From Hymenobacter canadensis (lineage in GTDB: Bacteria > Bacteroidota > Bacteroidia > Cytophagales > Hymenobacteraceae), in the NCBI RefSeq assembly GCF_027359925.1, contig NZ_CP114767.1, forward strand, positions 1,860,001 through 1,924,000: a DNA stretch of 64,000 nt, in the 5' to 3' direction. The notes below the pieces were generated by a model. The model saw only the letters and a program-made list of their open reading frames with translations, had not been told where the DNA came from and did no database searches. Positions 32,111 through 41,201 of the stretch are shown in pieces. Each line of letters opens with the position of its first letter. Positions within the stretch are counted from its first letter, which is position 1. The position numbers and the translations under genes were made by a program.

Positions 32111-33826
32111 ATGGCCGATATCCCCAAACTTTCCGAAGTCGAGCACGTCAAGGAAGCCAGCAACTACCTGCGCGGCACCCTGGCCGAAAGCCTCGTGAAC
32201 CCGCTCACCGGCGCGCTCTATCCCGACGATACCCACCTGATCAAGTTCCACGGCTCCTACCAGCAGACCGACCGGGACCTGGACTCGGAGCGCAAGCGCC
32301 AGAAGCTGGAGCCGCTCTACTCGCTCATGATTCGGGTGCGGGTGCCGGGCGGCGTGGCCTCGCCCGCGCAGTGGCAGCGCATGGATGAGCTGGCCGACGA
32401 GTACGGCAACGGCACCCTCAAGCTCACCACCCGCCAGGCCTTCCAGCTCCACGGCGTGCTCAAGCGCGACCTAAAAAAGACCATCCAGGGCTTCAACGAG
32501 GCCCTGCTGGACAGCATTGCGGGCTGCGGCGACGTGAACCGCAACGTGATGTGCAACCCCAACCCGCACGAGAGCCCCCTGCACGCCGCGGTGTTCGAGG
32601 TGTCGAAGCAGATCAGCGCCCACCTCACGCCCCGCACCTCGGCCTACTGGGACTTGTGGCTGAACGGGGAGCCGCAGTTCACCAGCGCCCCCAACGAAGG
32701 CGAGGAGGACGCCGAGCCCATCTACGGCAAAACCTACCTGCCCCGCAAGTTCAAGATTGCCCTGGCCATTCCGCCCTACAACGACACCGACATCTTCGCC
32801 AACGACCTGGGCCTCATTGCCATTGAGGAGCGTGGCCGGCTGGTGGGCTTCAACGTGGCCGTGGGTGGCGGCATGGGCATGACGTTCGGCATGCCCGACA
32901 CCTACCCCCGCCTGGCCGACATCATCGGCTTCGTGCCCGCCGATAAAGTGGTGGACGCCTGCGAGAAAATCGTGACGATTCAGCGCGACTGGGGCAACCG
33001 GAAAAACCGCAAGTTCTCCCGCCTCAAGTACACCGTGGACCGCGTGGGCCTCGACGTATTCAAACAGGAGCTGGACCAACGGCTGGGCTTCACGGTGGAA
33101 CCCGCCCGCCCCTACCAGTTCCGCAGCTCCGGCGACGCTTACGGCTGGTCCATCCAGGCCGATGGCAGGGCCCACATCACACTGTTCGTGGAAGGCGGCC
33201 GCATCCTCGACCGGGACGGCTACACCCTCAAAACCGCCTTGCGCGAAATTGCCGCCTTCCACACCGGCGACTTCCGCCTGACCGGCAACCAGAACCTGAT
33301 CATCGCCAAAATTGCCCCCGAGCACCGGCTGAGCGTGCAGGCCCTGCTGCAGCAGCACGGCGTGGCGGTGGAAGCCAGCAAGGAATACACGGCCCTGCGG
33401 CGCGGGGCGCTGGCCTGCGTGGCACTGCCCACTTGCACGCTGGCCTTCGCGGAGGCCGAGCGGTATCTTCCGGAATTATTGGATAGATTGGACCGTGTGA
33501 TTCGCCAACAGGGTCTGGCTCAGGACGATATTCTGCTGCGGATGACGGGCTGCCCCAACGGCTGCGCCCGCCCCTATCTCGGCGAAATCGGGCTGGTGGG
33601 CCGGGCCATGGGCCGCTACAACCTCTACCTCGGTGCCGCTTTCAACGGAGAGCGGATGAACAAGCTCTACAAGGAAATGCTGGACGAAGACGGCATCGTG
33701 CGGGAGCTCACGCCCCTGCTCGCCGACTACGCCCAGAACCGCCAGCCCGCCGAGCGGTTTGGTGATTTCGTCATCCGCCAGGGCTACGTGCAGCCCACCG
33801 TAAGCGGCCTGACGTTTCACGAGTAG
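32111..33826 (+). CDS. cysI: Sulfite reductase hemoprotein
   Basis: 571 aa from ATG 32111 (MADIPKLSEVEHVKEASN). Reduces sulfite to sulfide with six electrons at a siroheme-[4Fe-4S] centre. Conserved blocks: IKFHGSYQQTDRD, MIRVRVPGGV, LKLTTRQAFQLHGVLK, NRNVMCNPNP, RLKYTVDRVG and LTGNQNLIIA. The cluster ligands are two Cys in CVALPTCTLAF (C-x5-C) and two in TGCPNGCARP (C-x3-C). Length is typical for CysI. It is separated from cysJ by the TonB-receptor gene and followed by the fusion gene that completes siroheme synthesis. Confidence 0.95.
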   Translation: MADIPKLSEVEHVKEASNYLRGTLAESLVNPLTGALYPDDTHLIKFHGSYQQTDRDLDSERKRQKLEPLYSLMIRVRVPGGVASPAQWQRMDELADEYGNGTLKLTTRQAFQLHGVLKRDLKKTIQGFNEALLDSIAGCGDVNRNVMCNPNPHESPLHAAVFEVSKQISAHLTPRTSAYWDLWLNGEPQFTSAPNEGEEDAEPIYGKTYLPRKFKIALAIPPYNDTDIFANDLGLIAIEERGRLVGFNVAVGGGMGMTFGMPDTYPRLADIIGFVPADKVVDACEKIVTIQRDWGNRKNRKFSRLKYTVDRVGLDVFKQELDQRLGFTVEPARPYQFRSSGDAYGWSIQADGRAHITLFVEGGRILDRDGYTLKTALREIAAFHTGDFRLTGNQNLIIAKIAPEHRLSVQALLQQHGVAVEASKEYTALRRGALACVALPTCTLAFAEAERYLPELLDRLDRVIRQQGLAQDDILLRMTGCPNGCARPYLGEIGLVGRAMGRYNLYLGAAFNGERMNKLYKEMLDEDGIVRELTPLLADYAQNRQPAERFGDFVIRQGYVQPTVSGLTFHE

Positions 33827-33843
33827 TCAGCACGAACAACACT

Positions 33844-33988
33844 AGAACGTCATTCCGAGCAGCGCGAGGAATCTCGCGTGCTGACGTTGCCAGCGTAATC
33901 CTAACGACAGGATTACCATTGCACGCGAGATTCCTCGACTGCGCTCCGTACACTGGCTTGATGCGCCACATGCTCGGAATGACGTTCT
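33844..33988. repeat. Inverted repeat, family A with shared module
   Basis: The arms are agaacgtcattccgagc and gctcggaatgacgttct. The right arm carries, just inside, cttgatgcgccacatgctc, the complement of the gagcatgtggcgcatcaag module found in the family B copy at 26470. The inner arms cacgcgagattcctcg and cgaggaatctcgcgtg are complementary. Confidence 0.85.
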
Positions 33989-34041
33989 GTTAGTGCTGTT
34001 CTGCCTTCCTTTCCATCCGACCCCAACCATCACCAACCACC

Positions 34042-35556
34042 ATGCCCCTTTCCTCCAACAACGCCCTGCCCCAGCCCGAGCCGCCGCCCGCGGTGCCCGA
34101 TGGCAACCGGCTGTTTCCGGTGTTTCTGAAGCTGGAACAGCTGCACGTGCTGCTGGTGGGCGGCGGGGCCGTGGGCTTCGAGAAGCTCTCGGCCATGCTG
34201 GCTAACAGCCCCAACGCGGCCATTACGGTGGTAGCCACCTGGTTCGGGCCCGAGCTGCGGGTACTGGCCGGCCAGCACCCCGCCGTGCAGCTGCGCGAGC
34301 AGCCCTACGACCCCACCCACCTAGTCGGCCACGACTTGGTGATTGTAGCCACTGACGACAAGGCGCTCAACCTGCAGATCAAGGCCGAAGCCACCCGCCA
34401 GCGCCTGCTCTGCAACGTGGCCGACACGCCCGCCGCCTGCGACTTCTACCTGGGCTCCATCGTGCAGAAAGGCGACCTAAAAATTGCCATCAGCACCAAC
34501 GGCAAGTCGCCCACCATTGCCAAGCGCCTGCGCGAAATGCTCACCCACAGCCTCCCCGACGAGCTACACGACGTGCTCCAGCGCATGGCCCAGATTCGGG
34601 AGAAGGTGGGCGGCGACTTTGCCCACAAAGTGAAGTCGCTGAACGCCGTGACGGCCGAGCTGACCGGCGGGCCAGCCTACGAATCACCAGCCGCGGCGCG
34701 GTGGCGCAAAATTGCCACCGGGGCCCTGCTGGCGTTTGCGGCCATGCTGGTGTTCAATATCCTGAGCTACTACTTCACCTGGACGCAGGTCTGGACCGCG
34801 GCCTCCAACGCCGAAACGTTCTGGCTGTTCGTGGCCATCGGCTTCGGCGCACAGCTCATTGACGGGTTGCTGGGCATGGGTTACGGGGTAGTCACGGCCA
34901 TCAGCCTGATGAGTATGAATATTGCCCCGGCGGCTGTGAGTGCCAGCATCCACACCGCCGAAATGTTTGCCTCCGGCGCCTCCGGCTACCACCACTACCG
35001 CTTCGGCAACGTGAACAAGCGCCTGTTCAAAGTGCTCCTGATTCCGGGCGTTCTGGGCGCCATTACGGGCGCGTATCTGCTGTCGAAATTCGGGGAGACG
35101 TACGCCGGCTACGTGAAGCCGTTTCTGGCGGTGTACCTGCTGCTGCTGGGTATCCGCATCATCAGCAAGGCGTTTGCTAAGCCCGGCCCGCGCAAAAAGC
35201 ACAAGAAGCTGGGCGTGCTGGCGGCGGCCGGCGGCTTCCTCGATTCGTTTGGCGGGGGCGGCTGGGGGCCGCTGGTGACCAGCACGCTCATTGCCGGGGG
35301 CCGCACGCCGCAGTACGTTATCGGCTCGGTGAGCGTCACGGAGTTTTTCGTCACGTTTGCCAGCGCCGTCACGTTCTTCGCCACCATCGGCATCTCGCAC
35401 TGGCAGATTATCCTGGGCCTCATCATCGGGGGCGTGGCCGCCGCGCCCCTGGCCGCCCGCCTGGCCGGCCGCCTGCCCGTGCGCTGGATGTTCGTGGGCG
35501 TGGGCCTGATGGTGATTGTGTGGAGCCTATGGGCGCTGCGCAAGGTGTTTATTTGA
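34042..35556 (+). CDS. Fusion: precorrin-2 dehydrogenase + TSUP transporter
   Basis: 504 aa from ATG 34042 (MPLSSNNALPQPEPPPAV). Residues about 20-215 are a siroheme-synthase N-terminal domain: LHVLLVGGGAVGFEKL (NAD-binding), DLVIVATDD, LLCNVADTPAACDFYLGSI and IAISTNGKSPTIAKRLRE, which oxidises precorrin-2 to sirohydrochlorin (and in CysG also inserts iron). From about 225 to 504 follow eight or nine membrane segments of the TSUP/TauE family (GFGAQLIDGLLGMGYGVV, GGFLDSFGGGGWGPLV), which moves sulfite, sulfate or similar anions. It supplies siroheme for CysI and an outlet or inlet for the sulfur species in one chain. It is the last gene of the operon. Confidence 0.88.
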   Translation: MPLSSNNALPQPEPPPAVPDGNRLFPVFLKLEQLHVLLVGGGAVGFEKLSAMLANSPNAAITVVATWFGPELRVLAGQHPAVQLREQPYDPTHLVGHDLVIVATDDKALNLQIKAEATRQRLLCNVADTPAACDFYLGSIVQKGDLKIAISTNGKSPTIAKRLREMLTHSLPDELHDVLQRMAQIREKVGGDFAHKVKSLNAVTAELTGGPAYESPAAARWRKIATGALLAFAAMLVFNILSYYFTWTQVWTAASNAETFWLFVAIGFGAQLIDGLLGMGYGVVTAISLMSMNIAPAAVSASIHTAEMFASGASGYHHYRFGNVNKRLFKVLLIPGVLGAITGAYLLSKFGETYAGYVKPFLAVYLLLLGIRIISKAFAKPGPRKKHKKLGVLAAAGGFLDSFGGGGWGPLVTSTLIAGGRTPQYVIGSVSVTEFFVTFASAVTFFATIGISHWQIILGLIIGGVAAAPLAARLAGRLPVRWMFVGVGLMVIVWSLWALRKVFI

Positions 35557-35577
35557 TTTCGCTATACAGGACAAACA

Positions 35578-35680
35578 AGAACGTCATTCCGAGCAGCGCG
35601 AGGAATCTCGCTAGTGTGGTAGACAATACTATTGCAACATCAGCACGCGAGATTCCTCGCGCTGCTCGGAATGACGTTCT
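35578..35680. repeat. Inverted repeat, family A
   Basis: The arms agaacgtcattccgagcagc and gctgctcggaatgacgttct are perfect; the inner arms are gcgaggaatctcgc and gcgagattcctcgc. The centre, tagtgtggtagacaatac, is close to the one in the copy at 52641. It closes the sulfur operon. Confidence 0.85.
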
Positions 35681-35704
35681 CATCATCTCACTTCTCACCT
35701 CTGT

Positions 35705-36340
35705 TCACAGCAACCGGATGATGAAGTTTTTGAGCGGGTTCTTCTTGATTAGCACAACCAGCTCGCCGTTGGCGTACTGATACTCATCTTCGCGGCCGTC
35801 GCGCTCGGCCTTGTACTTGCCGGCGGCGGTGCGCTGGACCGTGAAAAAGTCACCGAAATACTCCGCAAAGGCGCGCGTCTGGCCCTGGGGCTCTCCGAAA
35901 AACATATCCGTGACGGTGTAGCGGATCGGCTGCTTTTCGGTGGCGCGGTAGTGATGCTTGTACTGGTCGGCCACGATGTCGTAATGGTCGCCCTTCCACT
36001 CGGTGCGGGAGGCAAAGTCGCCCTGGTTGGTGTGGGCTTCCACGGTGGAAAGCAGCAGCTGGCCGTTGCGCACCCGGTTCACCACCTGATAGTAGATCTT
36101 CAGGTTATACACCAGAAAATTCACCTTCACGTCGCTAGTGAGCGTGAATACGGCATCGGTGGTGGCGGTCTGGGGGGCGCGGGTGGCCGTCATAGTACCT
36201 ACGCGCACGCCCGCTACCTCAATGGCGTAGCGGCGCGTTTCGGGCGGCGCGGGCCGGGCGGCTGGGGCCTGCGCCAGCACCGGACCAGCCAGCAGCCACA
36301 GCGCCCAGGCCAACCCCAGCCAATAGCCCCGCCCGATCAT
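35705..36340 (-). CDS. Secreted DUF6134-family protein
   Basis: 211 aa from ATG 36338-36340 (MIGRGYWLGLAWALWLLA). The signal peptide ends near GPVLAQ. The rest is beta-rich: RRYAIEVAGVRVGTMTATR, YYQVVNRVRNGQLLLSTVEA, YDIVADQYKHHYRATE, AEYFGDFFTVQR. This is the pattern of DUF6134, envelope proteins of unknown function in Bacteroidota; a periplasmic or surface role is inference. It converges on the end of the sulfur operon and is followed on the same strand by the DUF547 gene with a gap of 33 bases, so the two are likely co-transcribed. Confidence 0.72.
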   Translation of the reverse strand: MIGRGYWLGLAWALWLLAGPVLAQAPAARPAPPETRRYAIEVAGVRVGTMTATRAPQTATTDAVFTLTSDVKVNFLVYNLKIYYQVVNRVRNGQLLLSTVEAHTNQGDFASRTEWKGDHYDIVADQYKHHYRATEKQPIRYTVTDMFFGEPQGQTRAFAEYFGDFFTVQRTAAGKYKAERDGREDEYQYANGELVVLIKKNPLKNFIIRLL

Positions 36341-36373
36341 GCGGCGCGGCTAAACCGCTGATTGCACGCCGGC

Positions 36374-37177
36374 CTACTGCTCATTCAGGTTCCAGTTGTA
36401 GTCCAGGAAGTCGATTTTGGCGTTGGCGTCGAGCTTGGTGGTGGAGTACTTGTTCACCCACTTCACCACCGACTGGCCGTTCTCGTTCCAGTCACTTTTG
36501 TACCAGTCGAAGTACTTGGAGAGCTGGGCGCTGCTCTTGCTGATCTTATTTTTGGTGGGGTTATTCACAAAGTCGCGGCCTTGGTCGTCGAGCTGGCTGT
36601 CGAGTTTGGCGGCGGTGTAGGCCTCGTTGCGCAAACTGGGGCACGATACCGAGGCGCACACCAGTGCGAAGTGAATGCGCGGGTCGTTGTAGTTTTTGCG
36701 CAGGTTGCCGTGCTCGATTTCGTCGAGGCTCATCTTCTTGCCGCCGATGCTGAAAAACTTGGCCGCCCAGGGCGTCGTCACGAACGGAATCTTGATTTTC
36801 GAGCCGATATCCTTGATGCTTTGCACCGGGTAGTGGTCCAGAATCAGGCGGATGGTGTAGGCGTTGTAGGCGTTGATCCAGTAGGCCATCTGCTCCTGCT
36901 TGTTCCACGAAGCTGCCGGGGCATTCTTGCTCAGCAGCGCCAGATACTGGTTGAATTCCTTTTCGTCGGCCTTGAAGCCTTTGTAGTTCACCTGGCCTTT
37001 GCTGTTGACGTGCTTCTTGAGCAGCTTATCGAAGGCCGAATGGTCCGGGGCGGCGGCGGCAGCGGCGACGGCCGTAGCCGGGTGGGCGGCCACAGCGGCC
37101 ACCGGTACAGCCAGGGCCGCGCATGCGGCCATGCTGAGGGCGAGAAAAGTGTGAGCAGGCAAGTGAGGTCGTTTCAT
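36374..37177 (-). CDS. Secreted DUF547 protein
   Basis: 267 aa from ATG 37175-37177 (MKRPHLPAHTFLALSMAA). A signal peptide and an Ala-rich linker (residues 1-45) precede a DUF547 domain, with the hallmarks MAYWINAYNAYTIRLIL, LDEIEHGNLRK, IHFALVCASVSCPSLRNEAY and FVNNPTKN. DUF547 contains a conserved Cys and His (here in CASVSCPSL and IHFAL) and resembles papain-like folds, but its reaction is not established. It starts 33 bases before, and on the same strand as, the DUF6134 gene, and is divergent from the BamA/TamA-like barrel gene. Confidence 0.85.
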   Translation of the reverse strand: MKRPHLPAHTFLALSMAACAALAVPVAAVAAHPATAVAAAAAAPDHSAFDKLLKKHVNSKGQVNYKGFKADEKEFNQYLALLSKNAPAASWNKQEQMAYWINAYNAYTIRLILDHYPVQSIKDIGSKIKIPFVTTPWAAKFFSIGGKKMSLDEIEHGNLRKNYNDPRIHFALVCASVSCPSLRNEAYTAAKLDSQLDDQGRDFVNNPTKNKISKSSAQLSKYFDWYKSDWNENGQSVVKWVNKYSTTKLDANAKIDFLDYNWNLNEQ

Positions 37178-37290
37178 GATCTGAAGGAGTTGGCTGGAAT
37201 ATACGTGCGACTTATCACAAAAAGATTTCAGCCGCGGCAAACTCAACCGCCCAAAACCTACGTACGCCTGTTTCACCCCCTTCCACCTTC

Positions 37291-38385
37291 ATGCTGCTGA
37301 CCTCCGTGCTGCTGGCCCTGGCCACGCAGGCCCCGGCACCGCCCGACAGCACCACCCGCCGGTTGTCGGTGCTGCCGCTCCCGCTCGTCTACTACACCCC
37401 GGAAACCCGGCTGGCCTACGGGGCCGCGCTGGTGTTCACCGTGCGCTTCCCACAGGATTCCGCCTTTGCCGATGCCCGGCCCTCGCAGTTTACGCTGGGC
37501 GCCGCCTACACCCAAAACCGGCAGCTGCTGCTGTACCTGCCGTTTCAGGTGTTCTACCAGCACAACACCTACTACGCCTACGGCGAGGCCGGCTACTACC
37601 GCTACAACTACTATTTCTACGGCGTGGGCGAGCAGGCCGTGCCGCGCGAGCTATACGGCGTCAACTTTCCGCGGGTGCGGCTCAACGCCTTCCGGCGGGT
37701 GGCCCCGGCGTTGGCCGCCGGCAAGCTCTACGCCGGGTTGCGCTATCAGCTGGAAGACTACGACGTGACGACCACCGAAGCCGGCGGGCAGCTGGCCAGC
37801 GGCCGCGTGCCGGGCGGCCTGGGCAGCCGGCTGCAAGGCGGTGGCCTGGGCGTGTTCTTCGACTCGCGCGACAACCTCTTCTTCCCGACCAAAGGCGTAG
37901 TAGCCGACCTGACCGGCATGATTCGCAACCGCGCCGACCACACCGGCCCACTGGGCACCACCCACTTCAGCCGCTACTCGGCCGATGTATCGTCGTACCA
38001 CAGCCTGAACCGACGGGCAGTGCTGGCTCTGAACTACTTTGCCAGCTTCACGGCCGGCACGGCCCCGTTCAACGCGCTGTCGTTGCTGGGCGGCACGCGC
38101 CGGATGCGCGGTTACTATGAGGGCCGGTTCCGCGACCAGCACGCGGCCCTGCTGCAAACCGAGCTGCGCCTGGCCGTATACAAACGGCTGGGGGCCGTAG
38201 CTTTCGGCTCCGTAGGTGCCCTGGGCGACGCCACCGACGGCTTGCGGCTGCGCCAGCCCAAAGGCGCATATGGCGCCGGCCTGCGCTTCACCCTCAACCG
38301 CCGCGACCACCTCAACCTGCGCCTCGATTACGGCCTCGGGCGGGAGTCCAGCGGGTTCTACCTGACCGTCGGAGAAGCATTTTGA
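37291..38385 (+). CDS. BamA/TamA-family outer-membrane barrel
   Basis: 364 aa from ATG 37291 (MLLTSVLLALATQAPAPP), with a short signal peptide. There are no POTRA domains in front of the barrel. The second half has the bacterial surface-antigen pattern: GLGVFFDSRDNLFFPTKG, NYFASFTAGTAPFNALSLLGG, RRMRGYYEGRFRDQHAALLQTELR and a C-terminal strand ending in Phe. The motif RGY-(x)-G-R-F-R-D matches the (V/I)RG(Y/F) motif of Omp85 proteins. Stand-alone Omp85-like barrels of this size occur in Bacteroidota with unknown cargo. Confidence 0.8.
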   Translation: MLLTSVLLALATQAPAPPDSTTRRLSVLPLPLVYYTPETRLAYGAALVFTVRFPQDSAFADARPSQFTLGAAYTQNRQLLLYLPFQVFYQHNTYYAYGEAGYYRYNYYFYGVGEQAVPRELYGVNFPRVRLNAFRRVAPALAAGKLYAGLRYQLEDYDVTTTEAGGQLASGRVPGGLGSRLQGGGLGVFFDSRDNLFFPTKGVVADLTGMIRNRADHTGPLGTTHFSRYSADVSSYHSLNRRAVLALNYFASFTAGTAPFNALSLLGGTRRMRGYYEGRFRDQHAALLQTELRLAVYKRLGAVAFGSVGALGDATDGLRLRQPKGAYGAGLRFTLNRRDHLNLRLDYGLGRESSGFYLTVGEAF

Positions 38386-38392
38386 CGATTTT

Positions 38393-38433
38393 CAGCGCTG
38401 CTTTCGCCTTTCCGAATTAGGGCGAAACAGCGC
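38393..38433 (+). terminator. Hairpin after the barrel gene
   Basis: cagcgctgctttcgcc and ggcgaaacagcgcc are near-complementary (one bulge) with a 13-nt loop. It starts 8 bases after the stop codon. There is no T-run, so it is a weak candidate. Confidence 0.5.
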
Positions 38434-38479
38434 CGGCCTCAAAACTCACTGCCCCTTCCGCTGCGTACATCTGCCTTCC

Positions 38480-39172
38480 ATGACCATCAGCATCATCATT
38501 CCTACCTATAATGAGGCCGCCAACATTGGCCGACTGGTGCAGGAGCTACGCCACTACGGCTCAGCCGGAGCCACCGAAATACTGGTTGTGGACGCCCACA
38601 GCCCCGACGGTACCGCCGAGCTGGCCCGGCAGGCCGGCGCCACCGTGCTGGCGGCTCCCCGCCCCGGCCGTGCCGCCCAGATGAACCACGGCGCCGCCCA
38701 CGCCACCGGCGACATCTTTTACTTCGTGCACGCCGACGTGCAGATTCATCCCGACTTTGCAGCCACCATCCGGCAGGCCGTGGCCGATGGCTACCCCGCC
38801 GGCTGCTACCGCTTCCGCTTCGATTCTGAGCACCCGCTGCTGCGCTTCAACAGCTACGGCACCCGTTTCGAAGGCATCATGAGCCGCGGCGGCGACCAGA
38901 CGCTGTTTGTCACCCGGGAATTGTTCGGGCAGCTGGGGGGCTTCCGGGAGCGGTTTGTGGTGATGGAGGACTTCGACATCATCCAGCGCATCCGGCGGGT
39001 GGCGCGCTTCCTGATTGTGCCGCAGGACGTGGTGGTGTCGGCCCGCAAGTACGAGCACAACAGCTGGCTGCGGGTGCAGGTGGCCAACCTGACGGCGTTT
39101 TCGCTGTACTTTCTGAAGGTGTCGCCGGTCCGGATTGCGCGCACCTACAAGGCCATGATCAACCACCGCTGA
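38480..39172 (+). CDS. Family 2 glycosyltransferase, TIGR04283-like
   Basis: 230 aa from ATG 38480 (MTISIIIPTYNEAANIGR). GT-A fold: SIIIPTYNEA, EILVVDAHSPDGT (DXD-like D), GDIFYFVHADVQIHPDF (metal-binding DAD), VMEDFDIIQRIRR. The pattern matches TIGR04283, a family named from arsenosugar clusters that also has members in other settings. It is cytoplasmic and membrane-associated at most. It is the first of four consecutive genes, each overlapping or nearly touching the next (here the stop TGA and next ATG share a base), so they form one operon. Confidence 0.82.
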   Translation: MTISIIIPTYNEAANIGRLVQELRHYGSAGATEILVVDAHSPDGTAELARQAGATVLAAPRPGRAAQMNHGAAHATGDIFYFVHADVQIHPDFAATIRQAVADGYPAGCYRFRFDSEHPLLRFNSYGTRFEGIMSRGGDQTLFVTRELFGQLGGFRERFVVMEDFDIIQRIRRVARFLIVPQDVVVSARKYEHNSWLRVQVANLTAFSLYFLKVSPVRIARTYKAMINHR

Positions 39173-40161
39173 TGCCGGCGCCCGTTCTCGTAACCGGGGC
39201 CAATGGCTTCCTGGGCCGCCACCTAGTGGCCGAGCTGTACCGGCGTGGCCTGCCCGTGCGGGCGCTGATGCGGCCCGGCACGCCCCCGCCCTTCCCGGCC
39301 GCCTGGGCCGTAGACTACCGCTTCGCCGACCTCACCCAGCCCGCCACCCTCGCCGGCCTCGCCGACGGCTGCGCGGCCATTGTGCACGCCGCCGCGCTGG
39401 CCCAGGTGAACCCCGCCCGCAACCCCGCCGTGTGGGCCGTGAACGACGGTGGCACGGCCGCCCTGCTGGAGCTGGCCCGGCAGGCCAGCGTGGAGCGCTT
39501 CGTGTACGTGGGCACGGCCAACGTCTTCGGCTTCGGCACGCTAACCAACCCCGGCGACGAAACGCGCCCCTACGCCGGCGCCCGTTACGGCCTCGACTAC
39601 ATGGACAGCAAGCGCGCCGCCACCGACCAGGTGCTGCGCGCCGTGGCCGAGTGGCAGCTGCCGGCCGTGCTGGTGCACCCCACCTTCATGCTGGGCCCGC
39701 AGGATGCCCGGCCCACCTCCAACGCCCTGCTGCTGGAGCTGTACCGCGGCCGGCTGCCCGGCTATCCGCCCGGCGGCAAAAACTACGTGCACGTACACGA
39801 CGTGGCCGTGGCTACCATCAACGCCCTGACCATGGGCCGCGTAGGCGAATCCTACATTCTCGGCAACGCAAACCTGAGCTACCGCGACGCCTTCCGGCAG
39901 CTAGCCGGCGTGCTGGGCGTGGCGCCGCCGCGCTGGCCCATTCCGGGCGGGCTGGCGCGCCTATATGGGGCGTTTGCGGAAATGCAGGCGCGCCTTACGG
40001 GCCGGCCGGGCCAGCTCAATGCCGCCATGGCGGCCGTCGCCAACGACGGCCATTATTTCAGCGTGCAGAAGGCCCGGCAGGAGCTGGCGCTGCCGCAAAC
40101 GCCTATCGGGCAGGCCGCCGCCGAGGCCTTCGCGTGGTTTAAAGCCCATCAGTATGTTTAA
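39172..40161 (+). CDS. NAD-dependent epimerase/dehydratase
   Basis: 329 aa from ATG 39172. Extended SDR: VTGANGFLGRHLVAELYRRG (GxxGxxG NAD loop), YVGTANVFG, YMDSKRAATDQ (Y-x-x-x-K) and VHPTFMLGPQDARPTSN. It is typical of nucleotide-sugar epimerases or flavonol-reductase-like enzymes; the substrate is not readable. Starts on the stop of the GT gene (TGATG) and overlaps the next gene by 8 bases, so the products are likely made together. Confidence 0.82.
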   Translation: MPAPVLVTGANGFLGRHLVAELYRRGLPVRALMRPGTPPPFPAAWAVDYRFADLTQPATLAGLADGCAAIVHAAALAQVNPARNPAVWAVNDGGTAALLELARQASVERFVYVGTANVFGFGTLTNPGDETRPYAGARYGLDYMDSKRAATDQVLRAVAEWQLPAVLVHPTFMLGPQDARPTSNALLLELYRGRLPGYPPGGKNYVHVHDVAVATINALTMGRVGESYILGNANLSYRDAFRQLAGVLGVAPPRWPIPGGLARLYGAFAEMQARLTGRPGQLNAAMAAVANDGHYFSVQKARQELALPQTPIGQAAAEAFAWFKAHQYV

Positions 40162-41059
40162 CGATCAACCGGCATCCGCCGACTTATATTCCGCTCCTTC
40201 TCCCTCTGCTGCCGGGCTGCCTCAGCTGCCGCAGCCGCTGCCGCACACCGGGGAGTTTGCGGGCCGAGTGGCCATTGTCACGGGCTCAGAATCGGGCATC
40301 GGGCGCGAAACGGCGCGGGCGTTGTGCGCCGCCGGGGCCGCCGTGGTGCTCAATGGGCGCCAGGCCGAGCGCCTGGAGCTCACGCGCCAGCAGCTAACCG
40401 CCGCCGGCTACCTGGTGGCCGCCTGCGTGGCCGACGTAACCAACTACGCCGCCTGCGAAACGCTGGTGGCCACGGCTATCCGGGAGTTTGGCCGGCTGGA
40501 TATCCTGGTGGCCAATGCCAGTATCTCGCAGCGCGCCTACTTCGCCGATATGCAGCCCGACGTGTTCCGCCAGGTGCTCGACAGCAATGTATACGGCGCT
40601 GTTTTTCCGCTGAAGGCCGCTCTGCCGCACCTGCTCAGCAGCCGGGGCAGCGTCACGTTCATCTCCTCGATTTCGGCCCTGAACGGCATGCCCAGCGGCT
40701 CGGCCTACTGCGCCGGCAAAGCGGCCCTCACCAACCTGGCCCACACCCTGCGCCTGGAGCTGGACGGCACCGGCGTGCACTTCGGCGTGGTGCATATCGG
40801 CTTCACCCAGAACGACGACGACAAGCGCGTGCTCGACGCCCAGGGCCAGCCGGTGCCCATTGCGCACCGGCCGCCGCGCTGGCAGAAAACCCAGGCCGAG
40901 GTGGCGGCCATCATCGTGCGGCACATCCGGCGGCGGCGGCAGCGCACCGTCATTTCGGCGCTGGGCTGGCTGATTGCCATCGTGCACACCTACGCGCCCC
41001 GCCTCGGCGACTGGGTGGTACTCACCACGATGCGCCGGATGCGCAACTTCTACGAGTGA
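40154..41059 (+). CDS. SDR-family oxidoreductase
   Basis: 301 aa from ATG 40154 (MFNDQPASADLYSAPSPS), overlapping the previous gene by 8 bases; the longer frame from 39965 is a shadow of the epimerase. SDR motifs: VTGSESGIGRETARALC, LDILVANASISQRAY, catalytic Ser in FISSISALNG, Y-x-x-x-K in AYCAGKAAL. The C-terminal part (RRRRQRTVISALGWLI) is basic and hydrophobic and may dock to the membrane, as in several acyl- or lipid-type SDRs. Third of the four-gene operon. Confidence 0.85.
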   Translation: MFNDQPASADLYSAPSPSAAGLPQLPQPLPHTGEFAGRVAIVTGSESGIGRETARALCAAGAAVVLNGRQAERLELTRQQLTAAGYLVAACVADVTNYAACETLVATAIREFGRLDILVANASISQRAYFADMQPDVFRQVLDSNVYGAVFPLKAALPHLLSSRGSVTFISSISALNGMPSGSAYCAGKAALTNLAHTLRLELDGTGVHFGVVHIGFTQNDDDKRVLDAQGQPVPIAHRPPRWQKTQAEVAAIIVRHIRRRRQRTVISALGWLIAIVHTYAPRLGDWVVLTTMRRMRNFYE

Positions 41060-41201
41060 GCAACTAAACCGAACCGGCCGCGGGCTGCGTACGTGCGTCA
41101 GCAAACAGGTCACCCAGCCATGGCTGCCGCTGACTGTCGGCTACCGCCTAACTTGCCAGTGCCCCGCCCCGCTTTACCACCCACACTACTACCTGTTTCA
41201 T

